Shown here: positions 1 to 12,766 of the stretch, one piece after another
Numbering within the stretch: position 1 is the first letter of the stretch
Layout: each line of letters starts with the position of its first letter
From: Petrolisthes cinctipes
Lineage: Eukaryota > Arthropoda > Malacostraca > Decapoda > Porcellanidae
Direction: 5' to 3'
DNA: 64,000 nucleotides
NCBI GenBank assembly: GCA_033782935.1
Contig: JAWQEG010000477.1
Location: 1,364,001 to 1,428,000 of the forward strand
Notes under the pieces: model-generated
What the model was told of the DNA's origin: nothing
Database searches by the model: none
The model's input: only the letters and a program-made list of their open reading frames with translations
Position numbers and translations under genes: made by a program

Positions 1-2341
1 GATTTTTAGCATGTTTTTAGCCTATATTTTGAAAATATTCTAGCACTGTACAGATTGCTTCTGGGACCCCAAAATATTGAATTTTCGGGTGTTTTGAGCC
101 TGAATTTGAGATATAAACGGGTACAGAAGATACATGCACATATTGACTTTGGGCACCAAAAATATCGATTTTCAGCATGTTTTGGGCCTGAATTTTGAAA
201 ATACTCTAACACGGAGAAGGCATGTACAGATCGCTTCTGGGACCCCAAAATATCGAATTTTCGGGTGTTTAGGGCCAGAATTTGAGATATAAACGGGTAC
301 AGAAGATGCATGCACATATCGACTTTTGGGCACCTAAAAGATCGATTTTCAGTATGTTTTTGGCCTGTATTTTGAAAATACTCTAACACGGAGTATTCAT
401 GTACAGATACCTTCTGCGACCTCTAAATATCGAATTTTCGGGTGTTTTGGGACTGAATTTGAGATATCGATTTTTTGGCACCTAAAATGTCGATTTTTAG
501 CATGTTTTTAGCCTATATTTTGAAAATATTCCAGCACAGTGTAGGCGTGTACATATTGCTTCTGGGACCCAAAAATATTGATTTTTCGGGTGTTTTGAGC
601 CTGAATTTGAGATATAAACGGGTACAGAAGATACATGCACATATTGACTTTGGGCATCTAAAATATCGATTTTCAGCATGTTTTTGGCCTGTATTTTGAA
701 AATACTCTAACACGGAGTAGGCATATACAGATCGCTTCTGGGACCCCAAAATATCGAATTTTCGGGTGTTTTGAGCCTGAATTTGAGATATAAACGGGTA
801 CTGAAGATGCATGCACATATCGACTTTTGTGCACCTAAAAGATCGATTTTCAGTATGTTTTGAGCATGTATTTTGAAAATACTCTAACACGGAGTAGGCA
901 TGTACAGATCGCTTCTGGGACCCCTAAATATCGAATTTTCGGGTGTTTTGGGACTGAATTTGAGATATCGACTTTTTGGCACCTAAAAGATCGATTTTTA
1001 GCATGTTTTTAGCCTATATTTTGAAAATATTCTAGCACTGTACAGATTGCTTCTGGGACCCCAAAATATTGAATTTTCGGGTGTTTTGAGCCTGAATTTG
1101 AGATATAAACGGGTACAGAAGATACATGCACATATTGACTTTGGGCACCAAAAATATCGATTTTCAGCATGTTTTGGGCCTGAATTTTGAAAATACTCTA
1201 ACACGGAGTAGGCATGTACAGATCGCTTCTGGGACCCCAAAATATCGAATTTTCGGGTGTTTAGGGCCAGAATTTGAGATATAAACGGGTACAGAAGATG
1301 CATGCACATATCGACTTTTGGGCACCTAAAAGATCGATTTTCAGTATGTTTTTGGCCTGTATTTTGAAAATATTCTAACACGGAGTAGGCATGTACAGAT
1401 ACCTTCTGGGACCTCTAAATATCGAATTTTCGGGTGTTTTGGGACTGAATTTGAGATATCGATTTTTTGGCACCTAAAATATCGACTTTCAGCATGTTTT
1501 TAGCCTATATTTTGAAAATATTCTAGCACTGTGTAGGCATGTACAGATTGCTTCTGGGACCCCAAAATATTGAATTTTCGGGTGTTTTGAGCCTGAATTT
1601 GAGATATAAACGGGTACAGAAGATACATGCACATATTGACTTTGGGCATCTAAAATATCGATTTTCAGCATGTTTTGGGCCTGTATTTTGAAAATACTCT
1701 AACAATGAGTAGGCATGTACAGATTGCTTCTGGGACCCCAAAATATTGAATTTTAGGGTGTTTTGAGCCTGAATTTGAGATATAAACGGGTACTGAAGAT
1801 GCATGCACATATCGACTTTTGTGCACCTAAAAGATCGATTTTCAGTATGTTTTGAGCATGTATTTTGAAAATACTCTAACACGGACTAGGCATGTACAGA
1901 TCGCTTCTGGGACCCCTAAATATCGAATTTTCGGATGTTTGGGACTGAATTTGAGATATCGACTTTTTGGCACCTAAAAGATCGATTTTTAGCATGTTTT
2001 TAGCCTATATTTTGAAAATATTCTAGCACTGTGTAGGTATGTACAGATTGCTTTTGGGACCCCAAAATATTGAATTTTCGGGTGTTTTGAGCCTGAATTT
2101 GAGATATAAACGGGTACAGAAGATACATGCACATATTGACTTTGGGCATCTAAAATATCGATTTTCAGCATGTTTTGGGCCTGTATTTTGAAAATACTCT
2201 AACACTGACTCTGCATGTACAGATTGCTTCTGGGACCCCAAAATATTGAATTTTCGAGTGTTTTGAGCCTGAATTTCAGATATAAACGGGTACAGAAGAT
2301 ACATGCACATATTGACTTTGGGCACCAAAAATATCGATTTT

Positions 2342-3850
2342 CAGCATGTTTTGGGCCTGAATTTTGAAAATACTCTAACACGGAGTAGGCATGTACAGAT
2401 CGCTTCTGGGACCCCAAAATATCGAATTTTCGGGTGTTTAGGGCCAGAATTTGAGATATAAACGGGTACAGAAGATGCATGCACATATCGACTTTTGGGC
2501 ACATAAAAGATCGATTTTCAGTAAGTTTTTGGCCTGTATTTTGAAAATACTCTAACACGGAGTAGGCATGTACAGATACCTTCTGGGACCTCTAAATATC
2601 GAATTTTCGGGTGTTTTGGGACTGAATTTGAGATATCGATTTTTTGGCACCTAAAATGTCGATTTTTAGCATGTTTTTAGCCTATATTTTGAAAATATTC
2701 TAGCACTGTGTAGGCATGTACAGATTGCTTCTGGGACCCCAAAATATTGAATTTTCGGGTGTTTTGAGCCTGAATTTGAGATATAAACGGGTACAGAAGA
2801 TACATGCACATATTGACTTTGGGCATCTAAAATATCGATTTTCAGCATGTTTTGGGCCTGTATTTTGAAAATACTCTAACACTGAGTAGGCATGTACAGA
2901 TTGCTTCTGGCACCCCAAAATATTGAATTTTCGGGTGTTTTGAGCCTGAATTTGAGATATAAACGGGTACTGAAGATGCATGCACATATCGACTTTTGTG
3001 CACCTAAAAGATCGATTTTCAGTATGTTTTGAGCATGTATTTTGAAAATACTCTAACACGGAGTAGGCATGTACAGATCGCTTCTGGGACCCCTAAATAT
3101 CGAATTTTCGGGTGTTTTGGGACTGAATTTAAGATATCGACTTTTTGGCACCTAAAAGATCGATTTTTAGCATGTTTTTAGCCTATATTTTGAAAATATT
3201 CTAGCACTGAGTAGGCATGTACAGATTGCTTCTGGGACCCCAAAATATTGAATTTTCGGGTGTTTTGAGATGAATTTGAGATATAAACGGGTACAGAAGA
3301 TACATGCACATATTGACTTTGGGCACCAAAAATATCGATTTTCAGCATGTTTTGGGCCTGAATTTTGAAAATACTCTAACACGGAGTAGGCATGTACAGA
3401 TCGCTTCTGGGACCCCAAAATATCGAATTTTCGGGTGTTTAGGGCCAGAATTTGAGATATAAACGGGTACAGAAGATGCATGCACATATCGACTTTTGGG
3501 CAACTAAAAGATCGATTTTCAGGATGTTTTTGGCCTGTATTTTGAAAATACTCTAACACAGAGTAGGCATGTACAGATCGCTTCTGGGACCCTAAATATC
3601 GAATTTTCGGGTGTTTTGGGACTGAATTTGAGATATCGACTTTTTGGCACCTAAAATATCGATTTTTAGCATGTTTTTAGCCTATATTTTGAAAATATTC
3701 TAGCACTGAGTAGGCATGTACAGATTGCTTCTGGGGCCCCAAAATATTGAATTTTCGGGTGTTTTGAGCCTGAATTTGAGATATAAACGGGTACAGAAGA
3801 TACATGCACATATTGACTTTGGGCATCTAAATTATCGATTTTCAGCATGT
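2342..3850 (-). repeat. First copy of a 3,002-bp-offset duplication
   Basis: This block recurs about 3,002 bp to the right (near 5,344-6,852). Private variants shared by both copies include GTAAGTTTTTGG (2,521 and 5,523), a lost CC giving TTTTGAGATGAATTT (about 3,260 and 6,262), and TCTGGGGCCCC (about 3,731 and 6,733). Rare variants in the same order at one constant offset show common descent of the whole block. Confidence 0.85.
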
Positions 3851-5343
3851 TTTGGGCCTGTATTTTGAAAATACTCTAACACGGACTAGGCATGTACAGA
3901 TCGCTTCTGGGACCCCTAAATATCGAATTTTCGGGTGTTTGGGACTGAATTTGAGATATCGACTTTTTGGCACCTAAAAGATCGATTTTTAGCATGTTTT
4001 TAGCCTATATTTTGAAAATATTCTAGCACTGTGTAGGTATGTACAGATTGCTTTTGGGACCCCAAAATATTGAATTTTCGGGTGTTTTGAGCCTGAATTT
4101 GAGATATAAACGGGTACAGAAGATACATGCACATATTGACTTTGGGTATCTAAAATATCGATTTTCAGCATGTTTTGGGCCTGTATTTTGAAAATACTCT
4201 AACACTGACTCTGCATGTACAGATTGCTTCTGGGACCCCAAAATATTGAATTTTCGGGTGTTTTGAGCCTGAATTAGAGATATAAACGGGTACAGAAGAT
4301 ACATGCACGTATTGACTTTGGGCACCAAAAATATCGATTTTCAGCATGTTTTGGGCCTGAATTTTGAAAATACTCTAACACGGAGTAGGCATGTACAGAT
4401 CGCTTCTGGGTCCCCAAAATATCGAATTTTCGGGTGTATAGGGTCAGAATTTGAGATATAAACGGGTACAGAAGATGCATGCACATATCGACTTTTGGGC
4501 ACCTAAAAGATCGATTTTCAGTATGTTTTTGGCTTGTATTTTGAAAATACTCTAACACGGAGTAGGCATGTACAGATACCTTCTGGGACCTCTAAATATC
4601 GAATTTTCGGGTGTTTTGGGACTGAATTTGAGATATCGATTTTTTGGCACCTAAAATGTCGATTTTTAGCATGTTTTTAGATTATATTTTGAAAATATTC
4701 TAGCACTGTGTAGGCATGTACAGATTGCTTCTGGGACCCTAAAATATTGAATTTTCGGGTGTTTTGAGCCTGAATTTGAGATATAAACGGGTACAGAAGA
4801 TACATGCACATATTGACTTTGGGCACCAAAAATATCGATTTTCAGCATGTTTTGGGCCTGTATTTTGAAAATACTCTAACACGGAGTAGGCATGTACAGA
4901 TCGCTTCTGGGACCCCAAAATATCGAATTTTCGGGTGTTTTGAGCCTGAATTTGAGATATAAACGGGTACTGAAGATGCATGCACATATCGACTGTTGTA
5001 CACCTAAAAGATCGATTTTCAGTATGTTTTGAGCATGTATTTTGAAAATACTCTAACACGGAGTAGGCATGTACAGATCGCTTCTGGGACCCCTAAATAT
5101 CGAATTTTCGGGTTTTTTGGGACTGAATTTGAGATATCGACTTTTTGGCACCTAAAAGATCGATTTTTAGCATGTTTTTAGCCTATATTTTGAAAATATT
5201 CTAGCACTGAGTAGGCATGTACAGATTGCTTCTGGGACCCCAAAATATTGAATTTTCGGGTGTTTTGAGCCTGAATTTGAGATATAAACGGGTACAGAAG
5301 ATACATGCACATATTGACTTTGGGCACCAAAAATATCGATTTT

Positions 5344-6852
5344 CAGCATGTTTTGGGCCTGAATTTTGAAAATACTCTAACACGGAGTAGGCATGTACAG
5401 ATCGCTTCTGGGACCCCAAAATATCGAATTTTCGGGTGTTTAGGGCCAGAATTTGAGATATAAACGGGTACAGAAGATGCATGCACATATCGACTTTTGG
5501 GCACATAAAAGATCGATTTTCAGTAAGTTTTTGGCCTGTATTTTGAAAATACTCTAACACGGAGTAGGCATGTACAGATACCTTCTGGGACCTCTAAATA
5601 TCGAATTTTCGGGTGTTTTGGGACTGAATTTGAGATATCGATTTTTTGGCACCTAAAATGTCGATTTTTAGCATGTTTTTAGCCTATATTTTGAAAATAT
5701 TCTAGCACTGTGTAGGCATGTACAGATTGCTTCTGGGACCCCAAAATATTGAATTTTCGGGTGTTTTGAGCCTGAATTTGAGATATAAACGGGTACAGAA
5801 GATACATGCACATATTGACTTTGGGCATCTAAAATATCGATTTTCAGCATGTTTTGGGCCTGTATTTTGAAAATACTCTAACACTGAGTAGGCATGTACA
5901 GATTGCTTCTGGGACCCCAAAATATTGAATTTTCGGGTGTTTTGAGCCTGAATTTGAGATATAAACGGGTACTGAAGATGCATGCACATATCGACTTTTG
6001 TGCACCTAAAAGATCGATTTTCAGTATGTTTTGAGCATGTATTTTGAAAATACTCTAACACGGAGTAGGCATGTACAGATCGCTTCTGGGACCCCTAAAT
6101 ATCGAATTTTCGGGTGTTTTGGGACTGAATTTGAGATATCGATTTTTTGGCACCTAAAAGATCGATTTTTAGCATGTTTTTAGCCTATATTTTGAAAATA
6201 TTCTAGCACTGAGTAGGCATGTACAGATTGCTTCTGGGACCCCAAAATATTGAATTTTCGGGTGTTTTGAGATGAATTTGAGATATAAACGGGTACAGAA
6301 GATACATGCACATATTGACTTTGGGCACCAAAAATATCGATTTTCAGCATGTTTTGGGCCTGAATTTTGAAAATACTCTAACACGGAGTAGGCATGTACA
6401 GATCGCTTCTGGGACCCCAAAATATCGAATTTTCGGGTGTTTAGAGCCAGAATTTGAGATATAAACGGGTACAGAAGATGCATGCACATATCGACTTTTG
6501 GGCAACTAAAAGATCGATTTTCAGGATGTTTTTGGCCTGTATTTTGAAAATACTCTAACACAGAGTAGGCATGTACAGATCGCTTCTGGGACCCTAAATA
6601 TCGAATTTTCGGGTGTTTTGGGACTGAATTTGAGATATCGACTTTTTGGCACCTAAAATATCGATTTTTAGCATGTTTTTAGCCTATATTTTGAAAATAT
6701 TCTAGCACTGAGTAGGCATGTACAGATTGCTTCTGGGGCCCCAAAAAATTGAATTTTCGGGTGTTTTGAGCCTGAATTTGAGATATAAACGGGTACATAA
6801 GATACATGCACATATTGACTTTTGGCATCTAAATTATCGATTTTCAGCATGT
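5344..6852 (-). repeat. Second copy of the 3,002-bp-offset duplication
   Basis: Matches 2,342-3,850 with few differences; for example the later copy has CCCCAAAAAATTG near 6,740 and GGTACATAAG near 6,790. Its right end coincides with the change to the diverged left-hand family. Confidence 0.84.
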
Positions 6853-6894
6853 TTTGGGCCTGTATTTTGAAAATACTCTAACACGGAGTAGGCA

Positions 6895-9800
6895 TGTACA
6901 GATCGCTTCTGGGACCCCAAAATATCGAATTTTCGGGTGTTTTGGGCCTGAATTTGAGATATCGCTTTTACGCACCTAAAATATCGATTTTTAGCATGTT
7001 TTGAGCCTATATTTTCAAAATATTCTAGCACTGAATAGGCATGTACAGATCGCTTCTGGGACCACAAAATATCGAATATTCGGGTGTTTTGAGCCTGAAT
7101 TTGAGATATAAACGAGTACAGAAGATGCATGCACATATCGACTTTTGGGAACCTAAAATATCGATTTTGAGCATGTTTTGAGCCTATATTTTGAAAACAT
7201 TCTAGCACTGAGTAGGCATGTACAGATCGCTTCTGGGACCCAAAAATATCGGATTTTCGGGTGTTTAGGGCCAAAATTTGAGATATAAACGGGTACAGAA
7301 GATGCATGCACATATCGACTTTTAAGCACCTAAAAGATCGATTTTCAGTATGTTTTTGGCCTGTATTTTGAAAATACTCTAACACGGAGTAGGCATGTAC
7401 AGATCGCTTCTGGGACCCCTAAATATCGAATTTTCGGGTGTTTTGGGCCTTAATTTGAGATATCGACTTTTTGGCACCTAAAATATCGATTTTTAGCATG
7501 TTTTTAGCCTATATTTTGAAAATATTCTAGCACTGAGTAGGCATGTACAGATTGCTTCTGGGACCCCAAAATATTGACTTTTCGGGTGTTTTGAGCCTGA
7601 ATTTAAGATATATAAGGGTACAGAAGATACATGCACATATTGACTTTTGGCATCTAAAATATCGATTTTCAGCATGTTTTGGGCATGTATTTTGAAAATA
7701 CTCTAATAAGGAGTAGGCATGTACAGATCGCTTCTGGGACCACAAAATATCGAATTTTCGGGTGTTTTGAGCCTGAATTTGAGATATAAACGGGTACTGA
7801 AAGTGCATGCACATATCGACTTTTTGGCACCTAAAACATCGATTTTGAGCATGTTTTGGGCCTGTATTTTGAAAATACTCTAACACGGAGTAGGCATGTA
7901 CAGATCGCTTCTGGGACCCCTAAATATCGAATTTTCGGGTGTTTTGGGCCTTAATTTGAGATATCGACTTTTTGGCACTTAAAATATCGATTTTTATCAT
8001 GTTTTTATCCTATATTTTGAAAATATTCTCGCACTGAGTAGGCATGTACAGATTGCTTCTGAGACCCCAAAATATCGAATTTTCGGGGGTTTTGAGCCTG
8101 AATTTAAGATATAAACGGGTACTGAAGATGAATGCACATATCGACTTTTGGGCACCTAAAACATCGATTTTGAGCATGTTTTGGGCCTGTATCTTGAAAA
8201 TATTCTAACACGGAGTAGGAATGTACAGATCGCTTCTGGGACCATTAAATATCGAATTTACGGGTGTTTTGGGCCTTACTTTGAGATATCGCCTTTACGC
8301 ACCTAAAATATCGATTTTTAGCATGTTTTGAGCCTATATTTTGAAAATATTCTAGCACTGAGTAGGCATGTACAGATCGCTTCTGGGACCCAAAAATATC
8401 GAATTTTCGGGTGTTTTGAGCCTGAATTTAAGATATAAACGAGTACAGAAGATGATGCACATATCGACTTTTGGGCACCTAAAATATCGATTTTGAGCAT
8501 GTTTTGAGCCTATATTTTGAAAACATTCTAGCATTGAGTAGGCATGTACAGTTCGCTTCTGGGACTCCAAAATATCGAATTTTCGGGTGTTTTGAGCTTG
8601 AATTTGAGATATAAACGGGTACTGAAAGTGCATGCACATATCGACTTTTTGGCACCTAAAACATCGATTTTGAGCATGTTTTGGGCCTGTATTTTGAAAA
8701 TACTCTAACACGGAGTAGGCATGTACAGATCGCTTCTGGGACCCCTAAATATCGAATTTTCGGGTGTTTTGGGCCTTAATTTGAGATATCGACTTTTTGG
8801 CACTTAAAATATCGATTTTTATCATGTTTTTAGCCTATATTTTGAAAATATTCTCGCACTGAGTAGGCATGTACAGATTGCTTCTGGGACCCCAAAATAT
8901 CGAATTAGGGTGTTTTGAGCCTGAATTTGAGATATAAACGGGTACTGAAGATGAATGCACATATCGACTTTTGGGCACCTAAAACATCGATTTTGAGCAT
9001 GTTTTGGGCCTGTATCTTGAAAATACTCTAACACGGAGTAGGCATGTACAGATCGCTTCTGGGACCATTAAATATCGAATTTTCGGGTGTTTTGGGCCTT
9101 AATTTGAGATATCGCCTTTACGCACCTAAAATATCGATTTTTAACATGTTTTGAGACTATATTTTGAAAATATTCTAGCACTGAGTAGGCATGTACAGTT
9201 CGCTTCAGGGACCCCAAAATATCGAATTTTCGAGTGTTTTGAGCCTGAATTTGAGATATCAACTTTACGCACCTAAAATATCGATTTTTAGCATGTTTTG
9301 AGCCTATATTTTGAAAATATTCTAGCACTGAGTAGGCATGTACAGATCGCTTCTGGGACCCCAAAATATCGAATTTTCGGGTGTTTTGAGCTTGAATTTG
9401 AGATATAAACGAGTACAGAAGATGCATGCACATATCGACTTTTGGGTACCTAAAATATCGATTTTCAGCATGTTTTGAGCCTATATTTTGAAAACATTCT
9501 AGCTCTGAGTAGGCATGTACAGATCGCTTCTGGGACCGCAAAATATCGAATTTTCGGGTGTTTAGGACCAGAATTTGAGATATAAACGAGTACAGAAGAT
9601 GCATGCACATATCGACTTTTGGGCACCTAAAAGTTCGATTTTCAGTATGTTTTTGGCCTGTATTTTGAAAATACTCTAACACGGAGTAGGCATGTACAGA
9701 TCTTTTCTGGGACCCCTAAATATCGAATTTTCGGGTGTTTTGGGCTTTAATTTGAGATATCGCCATTACGCACCTAAAATATCGATTTTTAGCATGTTTT

Positions 9801-10163
9801 GAGCCTATATTTTGAAAATATTCTAGCACTGAGTAGGCATGTACAGATCGCTTCTGGGACCCAAAAATATCGACTTTTCCGGTGTTTTGAACCTGAATTT
9901 GAGATATAAACGGGTACAGAAGATGCATGCACATATCGACTTTTGGGCAACTAAAAGATCGATTTTCAGTATGTTTTTGGCCTGTATTTTGAAAACACTC
10001 TAACACGGAGTAGGCATGTACAGATCGCTTCTGGGACCCCTAAATATCGAATTTTCGGGTGTTTTGGGCCTTAATTTGAGATATCGACTTTTTGGCACTT
10101 AAATATCGATTTTTAGCATGTTTTTAGCCTATATTTTGAAAATATTCTAGCACTGAGTAGGCT
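6895..10163 (-). repeat. Diverged satellite domain with ~825-bp pentamers, minus orientation
   Basis: From here the monomers form a separate subfamily. Its short monomers often read GATATCGCCTTTACGCACC or GGGCCTTAATTTGAG, where the X/Y short monomers read GACTTTTTGGCACC and GGGACTGAATTTGAG. Anchor spacings from 6,895 are 147, 177, 177, 148, 176, 177, 148, 177, 147, 176, 177, 148, 175, 147, 147, 177, 177, 147, 177, 147. Two successive five-monomer blocks of 826 and 825 bp (7,219-8,044 and 8,045-8,869) share variants such as TTTTTATCATG at 7,991 and 8,816. Confidence 0.85.
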
Positions 10164-12766
10164 TGTACAGATCGCTTCTGGGACCCCAAAATATCGAATT
10201 TTCGGGTATTTTGAGCCTGAATTTGAGATATAAACGAGTATAGAAGATGCATACACATATTGACTTTGGGCACCAAAAATATCGATTTTCAGCATGTTTT
10301 GGGCCTGAAATTTGAAAATACTCTAACACGGAGTAGGCATGTACAGATCGCTTCTGGGACCCCAAAATATCGAATTTTCGGGTGTTTAGGGCCAGAATTT
10401 GAGATATAAACGGGTACTGAAAGTGCATGCACATATCGACTTTTTGGCACCTAAAACATCGATTTTGAGCATGTTTTTGGCCTGTATTTTGAAAATACTC
10501 TAACACGGAGTAGGCATGTACAGATCGCTTCTGGGACCCCTAAATATCGAATTTTCGGGTGTTTTGGGCCTAATTTGAGATATCGACTTTTTGGCACCTA
10601 AAATATCGATTTTTATCATGTTTTTAGCCTATATTTTGAAAATATTCTAGTATTGCTTCTGGGACCCCAAAATATCGAATTTTCGGGTGTTTTGAGCCTG
10701 AATTTGAGATATAAACGGGTACTGAAGATGAATGCACATATCGACTTTTGGGCACCTAAAAGATCGATTTTGAGCATGTTTTGGGACTGTATCTTGAAAA
10801 TACTCTAACACGGAGTAGGCATGTACAGATCGCTTCTGGGACCATTAAATATCGAATTTTCGGGTGTTTTGGGCCTGAATTTGAGATATCGCCTTTACGC
10901 ACCTAAAATATAGATTTTTAGCATGTTTTGAGCCTATATTTTGAAAATATTCTAGCACTGAGTAGGCATGTACAGATTGCTTCTGGGACCCCAAAATATT
11001 GAATTTTCGGGTGTTTTGAGCCTGAATTTGAGATATAAACGGGTACAGAAGATACATGCACATATTGACTTTTGGCATCTAAAATATCGATTTTCAGCAT
11101 GTTTTGGGCCTGTATATTGAAAATACTCTAAAACGGAGTAGGCATGTACAGATCGCTTCTGGGACCCCAAAATATCGAATTTTCGGGTTTTTTGAGCCTG
11201 AATTTGAGATATAAACGGGTACTGAAGATGCATGCACATATCGACTTTTGGGCACCTAAAACATCGATTTTGAGCATGTTTTGGGCCTGCATTTTGAAAA
11301 TACTCTAACACGGAGTAGGCATGTACAGATCGCTTCTGGGACCCCTAAATATCGAATTTTCGGGTGTTTTGGGCCTTTATTTGAGATATCGACTTTTTGG
11401 CACCGAAAAGATCGATTTTTAGCATGTTTTTAGCCTATATTTTGAAAATATTCTAGCACTGAGTAGGCATGTACAGATTGCTTCTGGGACCCCAAAATAT
11501 TAAATTTTCGGGTGTTTTGAGCCTGAATTTGAGATATAAACGGGTACAGAAGATATATGCACATATTGACTTTGGGCATCTAAAATATCGATTTTCAGCA
11601 TGTTTTGGGCATGTATTTTGAAAATACTCTAACACGGAGTAGGCATGTACAGATCGCTTCTGGGACCCCAAAATATCGAATTTTCGGGTGTTTTGAGCCT
11701 GAATTTGAGATATAAACGGGTACTGAAGATGCATGCACATATCGACTTTTTGGCACCTAAAACATCGATTTTGAGCATGTTTTGGGCCTGTATTTTGAAA
11801 ATACTCTAACACGGAGTAGGCATGTACAGATCGCTTCTGGGACCCCTAAATATCGAATTTTCGGGTGTTTTGGGCAATAATTTGATATATCGACTTTTTG
11901 GCACCTAAAATATCGATTTTTAACATGTTTTTAGCCTATAATTTGAAAATATTCTAGCACTGAGTAGGCATCTACAGATTGCTTCTTGGACCCCAAAATA
12001 TCGAATTTTCAGGTGTTTTGAGCCTGAATTTGAGATATAAACGGGTACTGAAGATGCATGCACATATCGACTTTTGGGCACCTAAAACATCGATTTTGAG
12101 CATGTTTTGGGCCTGTTTTTTTAAAATACTCTAACACGGAGTAGGCATGTACAGATCGCTTCTGGGACCCCAAAATATCGAATTTTCGGGTGTTTTGAGC
12201 CTGAATTTGACATATCGCCTTTACGCACCTAAAATATCGATTTTTAGCATGTTTTGAGCCTATATTTTGAAAATATTCTAGCACTGAGTAGGCATGTACA
12301 GATCGCTTCTGGGACCCCTAAATATCGAATTTTCGGGTGTTTTGGGCCTTAATTTGAGATATCGACTTTTTGGCACTTAAAATATCGATTTTTACCATGT
12401 TTTTAGCCTATATTTTGAAAATATTCTCGCACTGAGTAGGCATGTACAGATTGCTTCTGGGACACCAAAATATCGACTTTTCGGGTGTTTTGAGCCTGAA
12501 TTTGAGATATAAACGGGTACTGAAGATGAATGCACATATCGACTTTTGGGCACCTAAAAGATCGATTTTGAGCATGTTTTGGGCCTGTATCTTGAAAATA
12601 CTCTAACACGGAGTAGGCATGTACAGATCGCTTGTGGGAACATTAAATATCGAATTTTCGGGTGTTTTGGGCCTTAATTTGAGATATCGCCTTTACGCAC
12701 CAAAAATATCGATTTTTAGCATGTTTTGAGCCAATATTTTGAAAATATTCTAGCACTGAGTAGGCT
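10164..12766 (-). repeat. Large higher-order repeat, copy 1 (2,603 bp, 16 monomers)
   Basis: First of five consecutive copies. The phase is set by the diagnostic variant GTAGGCTTGTACAG at each copy start. Near 10,650 it carries a private 19-bp deletion that removes TGTACA (leaving TCTAGTATTGCTTC), present at the matching place in all five copies. It contains a 501-bp trimer that copies 3 and 4 lack. Confidence 0.88.

Larger units (their letters stand above)
1..6894 (-). repeat. Left X/Y trimer array, minus orientation
   Basis: These are the X/Y monomers of the right arm, read on the opposite strand. Counted anchor spacings from the left edge are 176, 177, 148, 176, 177, 138, 176, 177, 148, 176, 177, 147, 176, 176, 177, 148, so trimers predominate with one tetramer (about 2,040-2,716). 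The 138-bp spacing, ending at 1,039, is a short monomer with a further 10-bp deletion; the partial monomer at the window edge (anchor 47) has it too. Two internal duplications are visible by shared rare variants, at offsets of 2,000 and 3,002 bp. Confidence 0.9.

Noticed and set aside
6834..7385. Long open reading frames (60-227 codons) repeated throughout both arms
   Set aside because: They overlap in different frames on the same strand (for example pairs offset by 34 bp), have the same few lengths, contain no recognisable domain, and are broken by 1-, 8-, 10-, 19- and 29-bp indels with no sign of frame keeping. They reflect repeat lengths divisible by three.
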